Assembly (NCBI RefSeq): GCF_013377085.1
Contig: NZ_JACAAX010000011.1
Span: 80,165-144,164, forward strand
Reading direction: 5' to 3'
Length of the DNA: 64,000 nt
DNA from: Rhodoplanes sp.
GTDB lineage: Bacteria; Pseudomonadota; Alphaproteobacteria; Rhizobiales; Xanthobacteraceae
The position numbers were made by a program, and so were the translations under genes. The notes beneath the pieces were generated by a model that ran no database searches, was not told the origin of the DNA, and worked only from the letters and a program-made list of their open reading frames with translations. Shown piece after piece: positions 53,710 through 63,513 of the stretch. Position 1 is the stretch's first letter. Each line of letters begins with the position of its first letter.

Positions 53710-54180
53710 ATGAAGGTCCGTTTCGAAGCGACGCCAAACGGAGAGATGGCGATCCTGCCGCGCGCCGAGTACGAGCGTCTCGTCGCGCTCGCGGCGGAGG
53801 CGGAGGAGGATGCCGGCACGGCACGGCTGGTCGCGAAGGCCCGCAAGGAGATCGCTGCCGGCACGCCGGTGCTGCCGCTGTCCGTCGCCGACGCCCTTGC
53901 CGACGGAGAGAACCCGATCCGTGTCCTGAGGACGTTTCGCGGTTTCACACAGGCTCAGCTTGCCGTTGCGGCAGAGCTCACCCAAGGCTACTTGTCCGAC
54001 CTCGAAAGTGGGAAGCGAAAGGGCCCGCTGGAACTGCACCAGAGACTTGCCCGTGCCCTCGGCGTGCCGCTCGATCTGCTCGCACCGATGGCGGTGTCGC
54101 CCGAAGAGGCCGATCCGGAGCGGTTCGCGAAACGCAAGCGAGTGATCGCGGACATGCAGAAGAGACGGAATCGCCGCTGA
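53710..54180 (+). CDS. XRE helix-turn-helix antitoxin
   Basis: A 156-residue protein. The N-terminal part (MKVRFEATPNGEMAILPRAEYERLVALAAEAEED) resembles a toxin-binding arm with an acidic helix. The DNA-binding domain is at about 73-128 (FRGFTQAQLAVAAELTQGYLSDLESGKRKGP), a Cro/C1-type helix-turn-helix. The C-terminus is very basic (KRKRVIADMQKRRNRR). GAGAGG lies just upstream of ATG. It is longer than most HigA proteins because of the N-terminal extension. It ends 44 bp from the convergent ccmF stop. Autoregulation through the palindrome at 53433-53451 is expected. Confidence 0.88.
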   Translation: MKVRFEATPNGEMAILPRAEYERLVALAAEAEEDAGTARLVAKARKEIAAGTPVLPLSVADALADGENPIRVLRTFRGFTQAQLAVAAELTQGYLSDLESGKRKGPLELHQRLARALGVPLDLLAPMAVSPEEADPERFAKRKRVIADMQKRRNRR

Positions 54181-54224
54181 AGGTCTTCTGGCACGACGCC
54201 ATCTCATGGGCGAAGCCATCTTGC

Positions 54225-56204
54225 TCACTCCGCCGGCTGCAGGCCGAGCTTGGCCTTGGAGGGGCGCGGGGCGCCGACCCGCAGGCGGCGGTCGGACAGC
54301 GACAGACCGCCGCCCAGCGCCATCACCAGCGATCCGATCCAGATCAGCAGCACCAGCGGCTTGTCGTAGGCGCGCACCGCGACGGAGCCGTCGGGATTGA
54401 GGTCGCCGAGCGAGACGTAGAGCTGGCTCACGCCATGGCGCATCAGCGCGGCTTCGGTGGTCGCCATCTCGCGCGTCGAGAAGGCGCGCTTGGCCGGCGC
54501 CAGCGTCGCCACCGGCACGCCGCCCTCCCGCACCGTGAAGCGCACCGCGAGCTCGCGGTAGTTCGACCCCTCGTGCTGGTCGAGGCCGTCGAACACCAGC
54601 TCCCAGCGTCCGACGCTCGCGACATCGCCGGCCTTCATGGCGACGATGCGCTCGACGTTCCACTGCGACTCCCCGACGATGCCGAGCAGCATCACGCCGA
54701 GCCCGGCATGGGCGACCGCCGTGCCCCAGGCGGAGCGCGGCAGGCCGACGGCACGCCGCAGCGTCGTCGCAAGCGGCACGCGAAAGAGGCCGATGCGCTC
54801 GAAGAGATCGGTCGCCGCCCCGGCGATGACGAAGACGGCGAGCCCGATGCCGAGCGGTCCCGCCACCGGCCGGCCTTCTATGGCGAAGGTCGCGGCGAGC
54901 GCCAGTACCGCCAGCGCCGCGGCGACGATCAGGCGCTGCGCCACGCCCAACAGATCGCCGCGCTTCCAGGCGAGCAGCGGGCCGAACGGCACCGCGATCA
55001 TCAGCGGCACCATCAGCGGGCCGAACGTCATGATGAAGAACGGCGCGCCGACCGAAATCTTCTCGCCGGTCAATGCCTCGAGAGCGAGCGGGTAGAGCGT
55101 GCCGACAAAGACGGTGGCGCAGGCCGTGGTGAGGAACAGGTTGTTGAAGACCAGCGCGCCCTCGCGCGACACCGGTGCGAACAGCCCGCCGTGGCGCAGC
55201 ATCGGCGCTCGCCAGGCGAACAGCGTCAGGCTGCCGCCGATGAAGAAGACCAGGATCATCAGGATGAACACGCCGCGGGCCGGATCGGTGGCAAACGAGT
55301 GCACCGAGGTGAGCACGCCGGAGCGGACCAGAAAGGTGCCGATCAGCGACAGCGAGAAGGTCAGGATGGCGAGCAGGATGGTCCAGACCTTCAGCGCCTC
55401 GCGCTTCTCCATCACCAGCGCCGAATGGAGCAGCGCCGTGCCGGCGAGCCACGGCATCAGCGAGGCGTTCTCGACCGGATCCCAAAACCACCAGCCGCCC
55501 CAGCCGAGCTCGTAATAGGCCCAGTAGGAGCCCATCGCGATGCCCAGCGTCAGGAACATCCAGGCGATCAGGGTCCACGGTCGCACCCAGCGGGCCCAGG
55601 CGGCGTCGATGCGGCCGATAAGCAGCGCGGCCGCCGCGAACGAGAACGACACCGAGAAGCCGACATAGCCGACGTAGAGAAGCGGCGGATGAATCGCGAG
55701 GCCGATGTCTTGAAGAATTGGGTTGAGGTCGCGCCCCTCGAAGGGCGGCTGCGCCAGCCGCGCAAACGGGTTCGAGGTGAGCAGGATGAACAAATAGAAC
55801 GCGGTGGCGATCACGGCCTGCACGGACAGAACGGCCGCATGCAGCGGTGCCGGCACGTTGCGGCCGAGCACCGCCAGCAGCCCGCCGAACAGCGCCAGGA
55901 TCAGCACCCACAGGAGCATCGAGCCCTCGTGGTTCCCCCACACGCTGGTGATCTTGTAGACGAGCGGCATGGTCGAATGGGAGTTCTGGGCGACGTTCTC
56001 GACCGAGAAGTCGGACGTCACGTAGCAGGCTGTCAGCGCCGCGAAGGACAGCACGACGAACAGGAGCTGGGCGAGCGCGGTCGGCTTGACGACGGCGATC
56101 AGCGCCGCGTCGCCGGTGCGCACGCCGACCAGCGGCACGATCGCCTGGGCGAGCGCGAGCGCCAGCGCCAGCACCAGCGCGTAGTGGCCGAGCTCGGGGA
56201 TCAT
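54225..56204 (-). CDS. ccmF: Cytochrome c heme lyase subunit CcmF
   Basis: A 659-residue inner-membrane protein with about 15 hydrophobic segments. The periplasmic heme-handling WWD domain is [12 protein letters not shown] at 235-246. Flanking conserved histidines lie in [12 protein letters not shown] and [14 protein letters not shown]. CcmF receives heme from CcmE and ligates it to the apocytochrome with CcmH and CcmI. Its ATG overlaps the ccmE stop (ATGA), so translation is coupled. Downstream, the operon is interrupted by the oppositely oriented toxin-antitoxin pair before ccmH. Confidence 0.96.
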   Translation of the reverse strand: MIPELGHYALVLALALALAQAIVPLVGVRTGDAALIAVVKPTALAQLLFVVLSFAALTACYVTSDFSVENVAQNSHSTMPLVYKITSVWGNHEGSMLLWVLILALFGGLLAVLGRNVPAPLHAAVLSVQAVIATAFYLFILLTSNPFARLAQPPFEGRDLNPILQDIGLAIHPPLLYVGYVGFSVSFSFAAAALLIGRIDAAWARWVRPWTLIAWMFLTLGIAMGSYWAYYELGWGGWWFWDPVENASLMPWLAGTALLHSALVMEKREALKVWTILLAILTFSLSLIGTFLVRSGVLTSVHSFATDPARGVFILMILVFFIGGSLTLFAWRAPMLRHGGLFAPVSREGALVFNNLFLTTACATVFVGTLYPLALEALTGEKISVGAPFFIMTFGPLMVPLMIAVPFGPLLAWKRGDLLGVAQRLIVAAALAVLALAATFAIEGRPVAGPLGIGLAVFVIAGAATDLFERIGLFRVPLATTLRRAVGLPRSAWGTAVAHAGLGVMLLGIVGESQWNVERIVAMKAGDVASVGRWELVFDGLDQHEGSNYRELAVRFTVREGGVPVATLAPAKRAFSTREMATTEAALMRHGVSQLYVSLGDLNPDGSVAVRAYDKPLVLLIWIGSLVMALGGGLSLSDRRLRVGAPRPSKAKLGLQPAE

Positions 56205-56722
56205 CGGGTCGCTCCGGCGGCCGCAGATGCTCCCGCGGCGGGCGGCCCCGCGGCGGGCGGCCCCGCAGACGCTGGCGCGGCCTTGTCGTAGTCGCTCTGC
56301 CAGTGGCCCTGCTTCTTCAGCGCGTCGGCGACCTCGCGCGGCATGTATTTCTCGTCGTGCTTGGCCAGCACGCTGTCGGCCTTGACGCTGCCGCCGGGAT
56401 CCAGCACGCCCTCGGCGATGACGCCCTGCCCCTCGCGGAACAGATCCGGCAGGATGCCCTTGTAGCCGACCGCGATGGTGTTGTTGCCGTCCGTCACCTG
56501 GAAGCGGACCGCCAGGTTCTCGCCGCGCACCACCGAGCCCGGCGCGACCAGGCCGCCGATGCGCAGCCGCGTGCCGGGCTGCACCTTCTTCTCGACCACG
56601 TCGGTGGGCGAGTTGAAGAACACGATCGAGTCGTTGAGCGCGTTGAGCACCAGGGCGGTCGCCACGGCCAACACGGCGACACCGCCGGCGATCAGGGCGA
56701 AACGGCGCTGCTTGCGGGTCAT
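56201..56722 (-). CDS. ccmE: Heme chaperone CcmE
   Basis: A 173-residue periplasmic heme carrier with one N-terminal membrane anchor (about 8-28). The covalent heme ligand His122 is in [10 protein letters not shown], with Tyr126 as axial ligand. The beta-barrel core ([38 protein letters not shown]) is typical. The C-terminal tail is a low-complexity Ala/Pro/Gly repeat ([19 protein letters not shown]) not seen in the shorter enteric proteins. It starts inside the end of ccmI (ATGA overlap) and its stop overlaps the ccmF start, so three genes are translationally linked. Confidence 0.96.
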   Translation of the reverse strand: MTRKQRRFALIAGGVAVLAVATALVLNALNDSIVFFNSPTDVVEKKVQPGTRLRIGGLVAPGSVVRGENLAVRFQVTDGNNTIAVGYKGILPDLFREGQGVIAEGVLDPGGSVKADSVLAKHDEKYMPREVADALKKQGHWQSDYDKAAPASAGPPAAGPPAAGASAAAGATR

Positions 56723-58257
56723 TGCACGGCTCCAGACGGAGCCTCGGCGAGGCCGAGCTCCTTCACGACGGCATCGAGGCGGGCGAGTTTTTCGGGCGCG
56801 CCGGCCAGCGCCTTGCGGGCGTCGGCCGCGGCGGCGGTCGCCCGTGCCCGCTCGCCCATGGCCATATGGGTGCGCATCAGCCGGACCCAACCGTCGATGT
56901 CGCCGCCGTCGGCCGCGAGCCGCTTGGCGAGGCGGTCGACCAGGCCCCGCATGGTCTCGTCGTAGTCGGCGGTGCCTTCGGGGGCCGCCGATGCGGCGGC
57001 GCTCGGCGCGGCCGGCGCCGGTTCGGCGCGCGGCCCCGGACGGGTCTCGCCCGGCAGGGCCGGTAGCGCGATCGCGGGGCTCCCACCCGGCGTCGCGGCG
57101 CGCGGCGCCGGGGCCGGGCCGGACGAGGCAGTCGCGGCGTCGAGCCGGAACGGTCGGACCTCGGACTCCAGCCGCACCAGCCTGTCGGGCATATCGGCGA
57201 GGGCGCGCCGCGCCTCGGCCAATGCGGCGCGGGCCTTGTCGGTCTCGCGCATCACCATGTGGGAGCGTACCAGGCGCAGCCAGCCCTCGACGTCCGAGCC
57301 GTTCTTGCGCAGCCGCTCGGCGAGCTGGTCGATCATGCCGCGCACCATGGTCTTCTGGTCGTCGGTGAGGGCCTGCGGCACATCCACGGCTGCTCCGCCC
57401 TGCCCGGCGCCGTCGAGCCCGGCCAGCGCCGTCTTGACGAAGCCGACCCACGGCGCCCCTTCGGGCGCCTTCGCCAGCAAGGCCTCCCACATGCGCCGCG
57501 CCGCCTCGGGCTGGCCGGACTGCTTGGCGGCAAGGCCGAGATAGAAGCGGCCCGAGACATGCTCGCGGTCGAGCGCCACGGCGCGCTCGAACTGAGCCTT
57601 TGCGGCCGGCGTGACGGTGCCGCCCGCCTGGCCGACCAGCGCCTCGCCGAGATCGGCGACCCGGTCGCCGGTCTCGCCCAACAGCCGGATGGCGTTGCGG
57701 TAGGCCTTGGCCGCGTCGTCGAAGCGCTCGAGCCGCATATAGGCCGGGCCCAGCACGGCCCAGCCGCGGCCGTCCTCGGGATTGGCGCGCAGATGCGCCT
57801 CGACCCGCGGCACCATGGCGGCCATGGCGGCGGATTCGTCGGAGGCCGAGCCCTGGCCCTCGTGGACGCGGGCAAGCCGATCGGCGAGCGGCTGGCCCGG
57901 CATGTCGGGAGAGCCGGTGGCCAGATAGTAGCCGAGCCCGGCGAGCGGCAGCACGATCAGCACGGCGGCGGCGACCCGGCGCAGCGCCGGGCTTTTGGAC
58001 GGCGCGACCGCAGGGTCGGCTGCAGGAGTCGCCTCGGCGGCGGCGATCAGCCGGCGCGAGACCTCGACCCGGGCGGCCTCCGCCTCCGCCGGCGCGATGG
58101 CGCCAGTCGAGAGGTCGCGCTCGATCTCGTCGAGCTGGTCGCGATAGATCGCGACGTCGTCGCCGCCACGCGACGGCGCGGGCCGCCGGACCAGGGGCCA
58201 CAGCGCGGCGCCGAGCGCGACAGCCGTCATCAGCGCGAGCAGGAGCGAAAACGTCAT
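56719..58257 (-). CDS. ccmI: Cytochrome c biogenesis protein CcmI
   Basis: A 512-residue membrane protein. Two membrane segments (about 1-21 and 93-115) enclose a cytoplasmic loop containing a zipper-like helix ([35 protein letters not shown]). The periplasmic domain has TPR units ([57 protein letters not shown]) and a duplicated C-terminal motif ([32 protein letters not shown] and [32 protein letters not shown]). CcmI (CycH) holds apocytochrome c for the heme ligation complex. It is the first gene of the ccm operon; a palindrome lies 24 bp upstream. Confidence 0.94.
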   Translation of the reverse strand: MTFSLLLALMTAVALGAALWPLVRRPAPSRGGDDVAIYRDQLDEIERDLSTGAIAPAEAEAARVEVSRRLIAAAEATPAADPAVAPSKSPALRRVAAAVLIVLPLAGLGYYLATGSPDMPGQPLADRLARVHEGQGSASDESAAMAAMVPRVEAHLRANPEDGRGWAVLGPAYMRLERFDDAAKAYRNAIRLLGETGDRVADLGEALVGQAGGTVTPAAKAQFERAVALDREHVSGRFYLGLAAKQSGQPEAARRMWEALLAKAPEGAPWVGFVKTALAGLDGAGQGGAAVDVPQALTDDQKTMVRGMIDQLAERLRKNGSDVEGWLRLVRSHMVMRETDKARAALAEARRALADMPDRLVRLESEVRPFRLDAATASSGPAPAPRAATPGGSPAIALPALPGETRPGPRAEPAPAAPSAAASAAPEGTADYDETMRGLVDRLAKRLAADGGDIDGWVRLMRTHMAMGERARATAAAADARKALAGAPEKLARLDAVVKELGLAEAPSGAVQ

Positions 58258-58565
58258 GGCGGGACCCTAGCCGGTGGTGCCGTCATTGACCATGACGCCA
58301 CCCGCCGCAACCTTGGGAAATGTCAAACTGGCGTGACAGTCCCGGCACGGCCGATAGGGCGGGATCGGGGCGGATTTTTGAGAACGCAGGACGGGGAGAC
58401 CAGGAGGACGCCGAAAAACGAGGTGGGATCGGAACGGCGGGAGGCCGCGGAAGGCCGCGGGCGGGGCCGGCCGGGGAGGCCGGCAGGGCGGAGGGGGGCA
58501 GGAGACCGCGCGGATTCGCGGGTCAAGGCGCGGTGGCATGGCACCGCACCGACCCGGACAGCGGC
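58258..58565. other. Intergenic region upstream of ccmI with a palindrome
   Basis: These 308 bp separate the 470-residue protein gene from ccmI. CGTCAT-TGACC-ATGACG (58281-58297) is a perfect 6-5-6 inverted repeat 24 bp before the ccmI start. A minus-strand TTGACA (58326-58321) lies further upstream but has no good -10 at 17 bp. The segment 58430-58510 is very G-rich with short CCGGCC stems. No gene was accepted here. Confidence 0.45.
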
Positions 58566-59978
58566 TCAGGCCTTGGCGGCCTTGCGCTCGCTGTTGACGG
58601 CCACCTCGGCCGCGCGGGTCAGCAGCACGGCATATTCGTCGCCGAGGATTTTCGCACAGAAACGCGTCGCCGCGTCCATCTGGGCCTTGCGGTAGGAGAG
58701 CTCGTTCGGATCGCAGGCGCGCAGCACGTCGAGAATCGAGCGCGAGCCGTTGTCGAGCTGGCTCTGCAGCTCGGACAGCACCCGCAGCGTGATCTCGTTC
58801 AAGGCGAGCTCGCTCGCGACGATCTTGCAGGCCGACAGGAAGGTCAGCAGACCCTCGATCTCGGTGACCTCGGCGGCGTCGACGGTCGAGCCGCGCGGAA
58901 GATGCTTGCCGGGCACGATGCGGATGATGCGGCGGACCCGGCCCGGAATGGTCTCGAGCTCGGACTTGAAGGCGTCGGCGACCCCGGCCCGCACGGCGGC
59001 GAGCTGGCGGGCCGGCCCGGAGCCGGACACCATGTTGATCTCGCTGCGCAGGCCGCGCACCGCCTCGTGCACCTCCTTGAGGCGCTCGACGGCCCGGGTC
59101 ATCTGGCCGCGGCGGAAATCACGCACCAGATCCCGCACGGTGCGCTCGATGTCGCCCAGCACGATGGTGACGGCGAACCCGTAGGGACTCTCGGCGATGC
59201 GGTCGGCCTTGTCGGACTGCACGGCCCGGATGGCGATGCGAACGAGCTGCCAGGGCGCCGGCATGCGGTTCATGGTCAGCACGAGGCCGTAGCGGAACAG
59301 CGCCTTGTCGCGGGCCTGGGCGTTGTCCAGCACGGCGACGATCTGGTCGAGCTGGTCGCCCGTGAAGGAGCGGATGCGCGACGGCAGCCGGCTGCCGACC
59401 GTGGCGATGCCATCGCGCAGCTTGAGGATGCCATAGAACTCGTGGACGTCGTCCTGGGCGCGCGGCGTGCCGATCCGGAAGGCGATGCGGCGGCGGGCCT
59501 TGTCGTCCTTGCCGGCGGCTTCGAGCGCCTCGCCGAGCTTGCGCACCACCGCATCCTGCAGGGTGCGGGCGGCGAGCTCGGCCTTGGCGGTGTCTTTCGC
59601 AGCCAGATGCCGCGACACCTCGGCGATATAGGTTTTGGAGTCCTGCGGCGCGATGTCGCCCGTGATCCACTCCCAGATCGGCCCGAGGGAGGCACGCGCC
59701 AGACGGCACTCCTGGCCGAAGTCCGGCTCGTCGTCGATGATGAAGGGCTCGACCGGCACGAAGAACAGCCGCGCCGGATTGCCGGCACGGTCCGGCACCG
59801 GATCGTCGTCGCGCAGCACCTCGCGCAGGTGGTTGAGCAGCAGATCGGGCTGCGGCAGATGGTCGTGGCCGTTCTGTATGCCGCGCTCGACCTCGGCCAT
59901 CAGCATGGCTCGGGCCTCCGGGGTCAGCCCACGGAGATACGAACGCAATTTCTCGGAGGCTTGCTCCTCGCCCGCCAT
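58566..59978 (-). CDS. Conserved-looking soluble protein of unknown function
   Basis: A 470-residue protein that I cannot assign. It has no signal peptide and no clear membrane segment. It is mostly helical and rich in Arg, Leu, Ala and Glu, with stretches such as GLTPEARAMLMAEVERGIQNG near the N-terminus, FFVPVEPFIIDDEPDFGQE (about 72-90) and SCKIVASELALNEITLRVL near the C-terminus. Codon usage and composition match its neighbours, so it is unlikely to be a chance frame. It lies on the same strand between a surface lipoprotein gene and ccmI. The position suggests a housekeeping or envelope function, but nothing in the sequence shows one. Confidence 0.8.
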   Translation of the reverse strand: MAGEEQASEKLRSYLRGLTPEARAMLMAEVERGIQNGHDHLPQPDLLLNHLREVLRDDDPVPDRAGNPARLFFVPVEPFIIDDEPDFGQECRLARASLGPIWEWITGDIAPQDSKTYIAEVSRHLAAKDTAKAELAARTLQDAVVRKLGEALEAAGKDDKARRRIAFRIGTPRAQDDVHEFYGILKLRDGIATVGSRLPSRIRSFTGDQLDQIVAVLDNAQARDKALFRYGLVLTMNRMPAPWQLVRIAIRAVQSDKADRIAESPYGFAVTIVLGDIERTVRDLVRDFRRGQMTRAVERLKEVHEAVRGLRSEINMVSGSGPARQLAAVRAGVADAFKSELETIPGRVRRIIRIVPGKHLPRGSTVDAAEVTEIEGLLTFLSACKIVASELALNEITLRVLSELQSQLDNGSRSILDVLRACDPNELSYRKAQMDAATRFCAKILGDEYAVLLTRAAEVAVNSERKAAKA

Positions 59979-60103
59979 CCACGCACCTTGCCCGAACGGA
60001 ATGTCCTGGCTCGGATATAGGAGCGTCGTCTGAAGAACGCGTTAAGCCGCAGCGCAAGGCCTGCCGCGGACGGGTGCCGCGTCCCGGCGAACGCGCGTCC
60101 GAC

Positions 60104-60604
60104 TCAACCCACCGACGTCCAGGTCCCGTCCGGGTTGCGGCAGGCGGTGCCGCGGGCCGTCTGGGGCGTCCCGTCGATATAGATCGTGTGGGTGAATTGG
60201 CGGCAGTTGCGGCCGCCCTGGTCGTAGGCCGGCCCCGGTACGATGGTGCCGTAACGTCCCGAATCGGGATTCTTCCAGCTCACCGGGGCGCCCGAGCGGC
60301 CGGTCTCCAGCGCCGCCATCTGGGCGTCGTAGGCGCGGCGGCGGTCCTCGTCGTCCATGGCGGCGCCGATGCGGTTGCCGATCAGCCCGCCGAGCGCGGC
60401 GCCGACGACGCCGCCGGCCACCCGCGAGCCGGTTCCGCCCCCGGCGACGGCCGAGCCGATCGCTGCGCCGCCGAGCGCACCCAGCAGGGTCCCGGTGTTT
60501 TCCCGCGGGCCCGTGCCGGTATTGGGGTCGCCGGCGCAGCCGGCGAGCGGCACGGCCAGCGTCAAGGCGAGCGCGGCTGCCGCCGCCGACGTCACGACAT
60601 TCAT
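60104..60604 (-). CDS. Glycine-zipper lipoprotein, 17-kDa surface-antigen-like
   Basis: A 166-residue outer-membrane lipoprotein. The lipobox LAGC puts the lipidated Cys at residue 23. Next comes a glycine-zipper 2TM-like region (GTLLGALGGAAIGSAVAGGG and RVAGGVVGAALGGLIGNRIG), then a soluble domain ending SWKNPDSGRYGTIVPGP, CRQFTHTIYIDGTPQTARGTACRNPDGTW, typical of the rickettsial 17-kDa antigen family. Such proteins help outer-membrane integrity. It lies 213 bp after a histidine kinase gene on the same strand. Confidence 0.9.
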   Translation of the reverse strand: MNVVTSAAAAALALTLAVPLAGCAGDPNTGTGPRENTGTLLGALGGAAIGSAVAGGGTGSRVAGGVVGAALGGLIGNRIGAAMDDEDRRRAYDAQMAALETGRSGAPVSWKNPDSGRYGTIVPGPAYDQGGRNCRQFTHTIYIDGTPQTARGTACRNPDGTWTSVG

Positions 60605-60817
60605 ACGGTCCCCCGCGGCTCACCCCGGCCGTGTCGTGCCGGAGGCATCCCCAGCGCCTGCTATGCCGCGAGAATTAGGGCGAAACGAGGGTGCGGGCGG
60701 AGAGGCGTCCGGTCGAGAGCGCGGGGCCATGAGGCGGCCGACACAGAGAACGGGATCTCGCAAAAGCAGCAATCGAGAGCCGCCGCAATCGATTGCCCCC
60801 TGCCCTCCGCCGCGCCG

Positions 60818-62194
60818 TCACCCGGCCGGCAGCACCAGCTCGGCGCGCAGGCCGCCGATCGGGGCTGCGGCGAGCGTCAGCGTGCCGCCGTAGAGGCCGG
60901 CCAGCTCGGTGACGATGGACAGGCCGAGGCCGGAGCCCGGCTTGGTCTCGTCGAGCCGGTTGCCGCGGCGGGCGACCTGCTCGCGCTCGGCCTCCGACAG
61001 GCCCGGCCCGTCGTCGTCGACGACGATGCGCAGCCCCGCATTGGCGCGCCGGTCGGGCGCCGGCGCCGGCCCGGCCTCGATGGCCACCCGCCCCTCCGCC
61101 CATTTGCAGGCATTGTCGACCAGATTGCCGACCATCTCCTCGAGATCCTGCCGCTCGCCGACGAAGCGCAGCGTCTCCGGCACCTCGGCGTCGATCACCA
61201 GGCCGCGGTCGTGATGCAGCTTCTCCATGGTGCGGGCGAGCGCCGTGACCACCGGCTTCACCTCGGTGACGGTGCCGACCACGGTGAGGCGGGCCGACAG
61301 CCGCGCCCGCTCGAGATGGCGGGTCACCTGGTCGCGCATGATGGCGGCCTGCTCGCGCACCTTTCGGGCGAGCGGGTCGTCGCCGCGCCCGGCCGCCTCG
61401 TTGACCATCACGGTGAGCGGCGTCTTCAGCGCATGGGCGAGATTACCGACATGGGTGCGGGCGCGCTCGACGATCTCGTGGTTGGCGGCGATCAGCGCAT
61501 TGGTCTCGCGCGCCAACGGCTCGATCTCGTGCGGGAAGTCGCCTTCCAGCTTCTCGCTGCGGCCGGCCCGGATGGCGGCGAGGCTCTCCGAGATGCGCTT
61601 GAGCGGGGCGAGGCCGAAGCGCACCTGGAACATGGTGATCAGCAGCAGCACGGCCGCCAGCATGACGAACGTGATGGCGAGCGCATTGTCGAAGGAGCGG
61701 GTCTCCTCGTCGATCTCCTGCGGATCGCCGGCGACCGCCACCAGAAAGCGGCCCTCGTCGCCGAGATCGACGGTTCGCTCGACCAGCCGCAACCGCTGGT
61801 CCTCCGGCCCGTCCACATAGGAGCGACGACTGCCGTCGGCACCCGGCGGGAGGCCCTGGTCGACCAGATGCGGCAGGGTCGAGTCCCACAGCGAGCGCGA
61901 CGAGCGGGTCTCCGGCTTCTGCACGGCGAGCTTGGTGATCTGCCAGTACCAGCCGGACAGCGGCAGCTCGAACAACGGCTCGCCGAGCGACAGCGGCCCG
62001 CGGTCGCTGCCCTCCTCGGGCGCCGCGACCTCGGCCACCAGGGTGCGCAGATAGACGCCGAGGCGGCGGTCGAAGGAGCGCTCCACCGCCTGGCGGTAGA
62101 GCGACGACAGGCTGATGCCGGTCGCCAGCAGGATGATCACGGTCCAGGCGGTGGCCGACAGGAAGAGCCGCAGCGCGAGCGAGTTGGCGCGCAT
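60818..62194 (-). CDS. PhoQ/FeuQ-like sensor histidine kinase
   Basis: A 458-residue kinase with TM1 at about 10-32, a periplasmic domain of about 135 residues, TM2 at about 172-193 and a HAMP domain (VRFGLAPLKRISESLAAIRAGRSEKLEG). The phospho-acceptor His254 is in NLAHALKTPLTVMVNEA, the HALKTP variant typical of PhoQ/FeuQ kinases. The ATPase domain has NLVDNACKWAEGRV, VDDDGPGL and GSGLGLSIV. The periplasmic part contains acidic patches (APEEGSDRGPLSLGEP). It starts 4 bases after the response regulator stop. By analogy with rhizobial FeuPQ it may sense osmotic or cation conditions. Confidence 0.9.
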   Translation of the reverse strand: MRANSLALRLFLSATAWTVIILLATGISLSSLYRQAVERSFDRRLGVYLRTLVAEVAAPEEGSDRGPLSLGEPLFELPLSGWYWQITKLAVQKPETRSSRSLWDSTLPHLVDQGLPPGADGSRRSYVDGPEDQRLRLVERTVDLGDEGRFLVAVAGDPQEIDEETRSFDNALAITFVMLAAVLLLITMFQVRFGLAPLKRISESLAAIRAGRSEKLEGDFPHEIEPLARETNALIAANHEIVERARTHVGNLAHALKTPLTVMVNEAAGRGDDPLARKVREQAAIMRDQVTRHLERARLSARLTVVGTVTEVKPVVTALARTMEKLHHDRGLVIDAEVPETLRFVGERQDLEEMVGNLVDNACKWAEGRVAIEAGPAPAPDRRANAGLRIVVDDDGPGLSEAEREQVARRGNRLDETKPGSGLGLSIVTELAGLYGGTLTLAAAPIGGLRAELVLPAG

Positions 62195-62198
62195 GACC

Positions 62199-62867
62199 TC
62201 AGGCGTTCTCGGTCGGATTGAGCAGATAGCCCAGCCCGCGCACGGTCTGGATCACGTCGACGCCGAGCTTCTTGCGGATGCGGCCGACGAACACCTCGAT
62301 GGTGTTGGAGTCGCGGTCGAAGTCCTGGTCGTAGAGATGCTCGACCAGCTCGGTGCGCGACACCACCCGGCCGGAATGGTGCATCAGATAGGAGAGCAGC
62401 CGGTACTCGTGCGAGGTGAGCTTGACCGGATCGCCGTCGACCGTCACCCGGCCGGTGCGCGAGTCGAGCCGCACCGGGCCGCACAAAAACTCGCTCTTGG
62501 CGTGGCCGACCGCACGGCGCAGCAGGGCGCGGATGCGGGCCAGGACCTCCTCGAGATGGAAGGGCTTGGCCACGTAGTCGTCGGCGCCGGCGTCGAAGGC
62601 CTGCACCTTGTCGCTCCAGCGGTCGCGCGCCGTGAGCATCAGCACCGGCATGATGCGGCCGGCCCGGCGCCAGGACTCCAGCACCGAGAGCCCGTCCATC
62701 TTGGGCAGGCCGATGTCGAGGATGACGGCGTCGTAGGGCTCGGTCTCGCCCAGATAGTGGCCCTCCTCGCCGTCGGCGGCGCGGTCCACCACATAGCCCG
62801 CGTCGGTCAGCGCGGTGGCGAGCTGGCGATTGAGGTCGGGATCGTCCTCGACGACCAGAAGCCGCAT
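62199..62867 (-). CDS. OmpR-family response regulator, PhoP/FeuP-like
   Basis: A 222-residue regulator. The receiver has EDD (7-9), phospho-acceptor Asp51 in VILDIGLPKMDG and the Lys in YVAKPFHLEEVLAR. The winged helix is KLTSHEYRLLSYLMHHSGRVVSRTELVEHLYDQDFDRDSNTIEVFVGRIRKKL, ending QTVRGLGYLL. The pattern YDQDFDRDSNTIEVFVGRIRKK is characteristic of the PhoP/FeuP branch. ATG 62867 is the standard start (MRLLVVEDD). It is followed after 4 bases by its kinase, and a small PepSY-like protein gene lies 170 bp upstream on the same strand. Confidence 0.92.
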   Translation of the reverse strand: MRLLVVEDDPDLNRQLATALTDAGYVVDRAADGEEGHYLGETEPYDAVILDIGLPKMDGLSVLESWRRAGRIMPVLMLTARDRWSDKVQAFDAGADDYVAKPFHLEEVLARIRALLRRAVGHAKSEFLCGPVRLDSRTGRVTVDGDPVKLTSHEYRLLSYLMHHSGRVVSRTELVEHLYDQDFDRDSNTIEVFVGRIRKKLGVDVIQTVRGLGYLLNPTENA

Positions 62868-63037
62868 GGTCTTGCCTTTCGGATCGCCGGCGGCCGGCTC
62901 GTGGTCCGGACGGGAGCGGCCGCGCGATCCTTACGATGAGTGTCCGGCCCTGTCCAAAGGTTCGACCCCTGAACGGCCGCGTCGGTGGATCGGATGGGCT
63001 GTTCGGTCCCGCATGGCCGGACCTCGCTTCTCCTGGT

Positions 63038-63466
63038 CTAGGGTCCGTTGACCAGTGTCCCGGTGGTGGCGTCGACAGTCGCGCGGACCAGCTTGCCGCC
63101 CCGCGGCAGCACGGTCAGCAGGTAGACGAGGCGACCGTTCTGCTCGCACAGGCGGGCGCGCAGCAGCTCGCCGTGGCGGGCCTTGACGGCCTGCGCCGCC
63201 TTGGCGAGCGGAATAACCGTGGCGGCGGCGCTTTGGGCCCGCTGCTCGGCGCGGGTGAGGCAGCGCAGGCCGCCGCCCGGCGTGCCGCCCGCGCTGGCCG
63301 TTGTCCCGTTCCCCTCGGGCTTGGCCGCCGGCACGGCGACCGCCTGGGCCCTCGGCTCCTGGGGTCGCGGCTCGGGGTCGGCCGCAACGGCCGGCACGAC
63401 GAAGGGCGCCGCAGCCGCCGCCATCAGGGCCGTGCCGAGCGCTACCGCGATCCGTCGCGCCGTCAT
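63038..63466 (-). CDS. Small periplasmic protein, PepSY-like C-terminus
   Basis: A 142-residue exported protein. The signal peptide MTARRIAVALGTALMAAAAAPFVVPAVA is followed by a Pro/Ala-rich linker and a C-terminal domain of about 75 residues (QAVKARHGELLRARLCEQNGRLVYLLTVLPRGGKLVRATVDATTGTLV), which has the strand-turn pattern of PepSY domains. ATG 63466 has GAGG 6 bases before it. Genes for small PepSY proteins often precede PhoPQ-like pairs and may modulate the kinase. In Sinorhizobium a small periplasmic protein, FeuN, inhibits FeuQ; whether this protein is a counterpart is inference only. Confidence 0.82.
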   Translation of the reverse strand: MTARRIAVALGTALMAAAAAPFVVPAVAADPEPRPQEPRAQAVAVPAAKPEGNGTTASAGGTPGGGLRCLTRAEQRAQSAAATVIPLAKAAQAVKARHGELLRARLCEQNGRLVYLLTVLPRGGKLVRATVDATTGTLVNGP

Positions 63467-63513
63467 GCTTTGCCTCGCCGGGACCCGAGTGCCATCACGT
63501 TCCGTCTGCTCCG

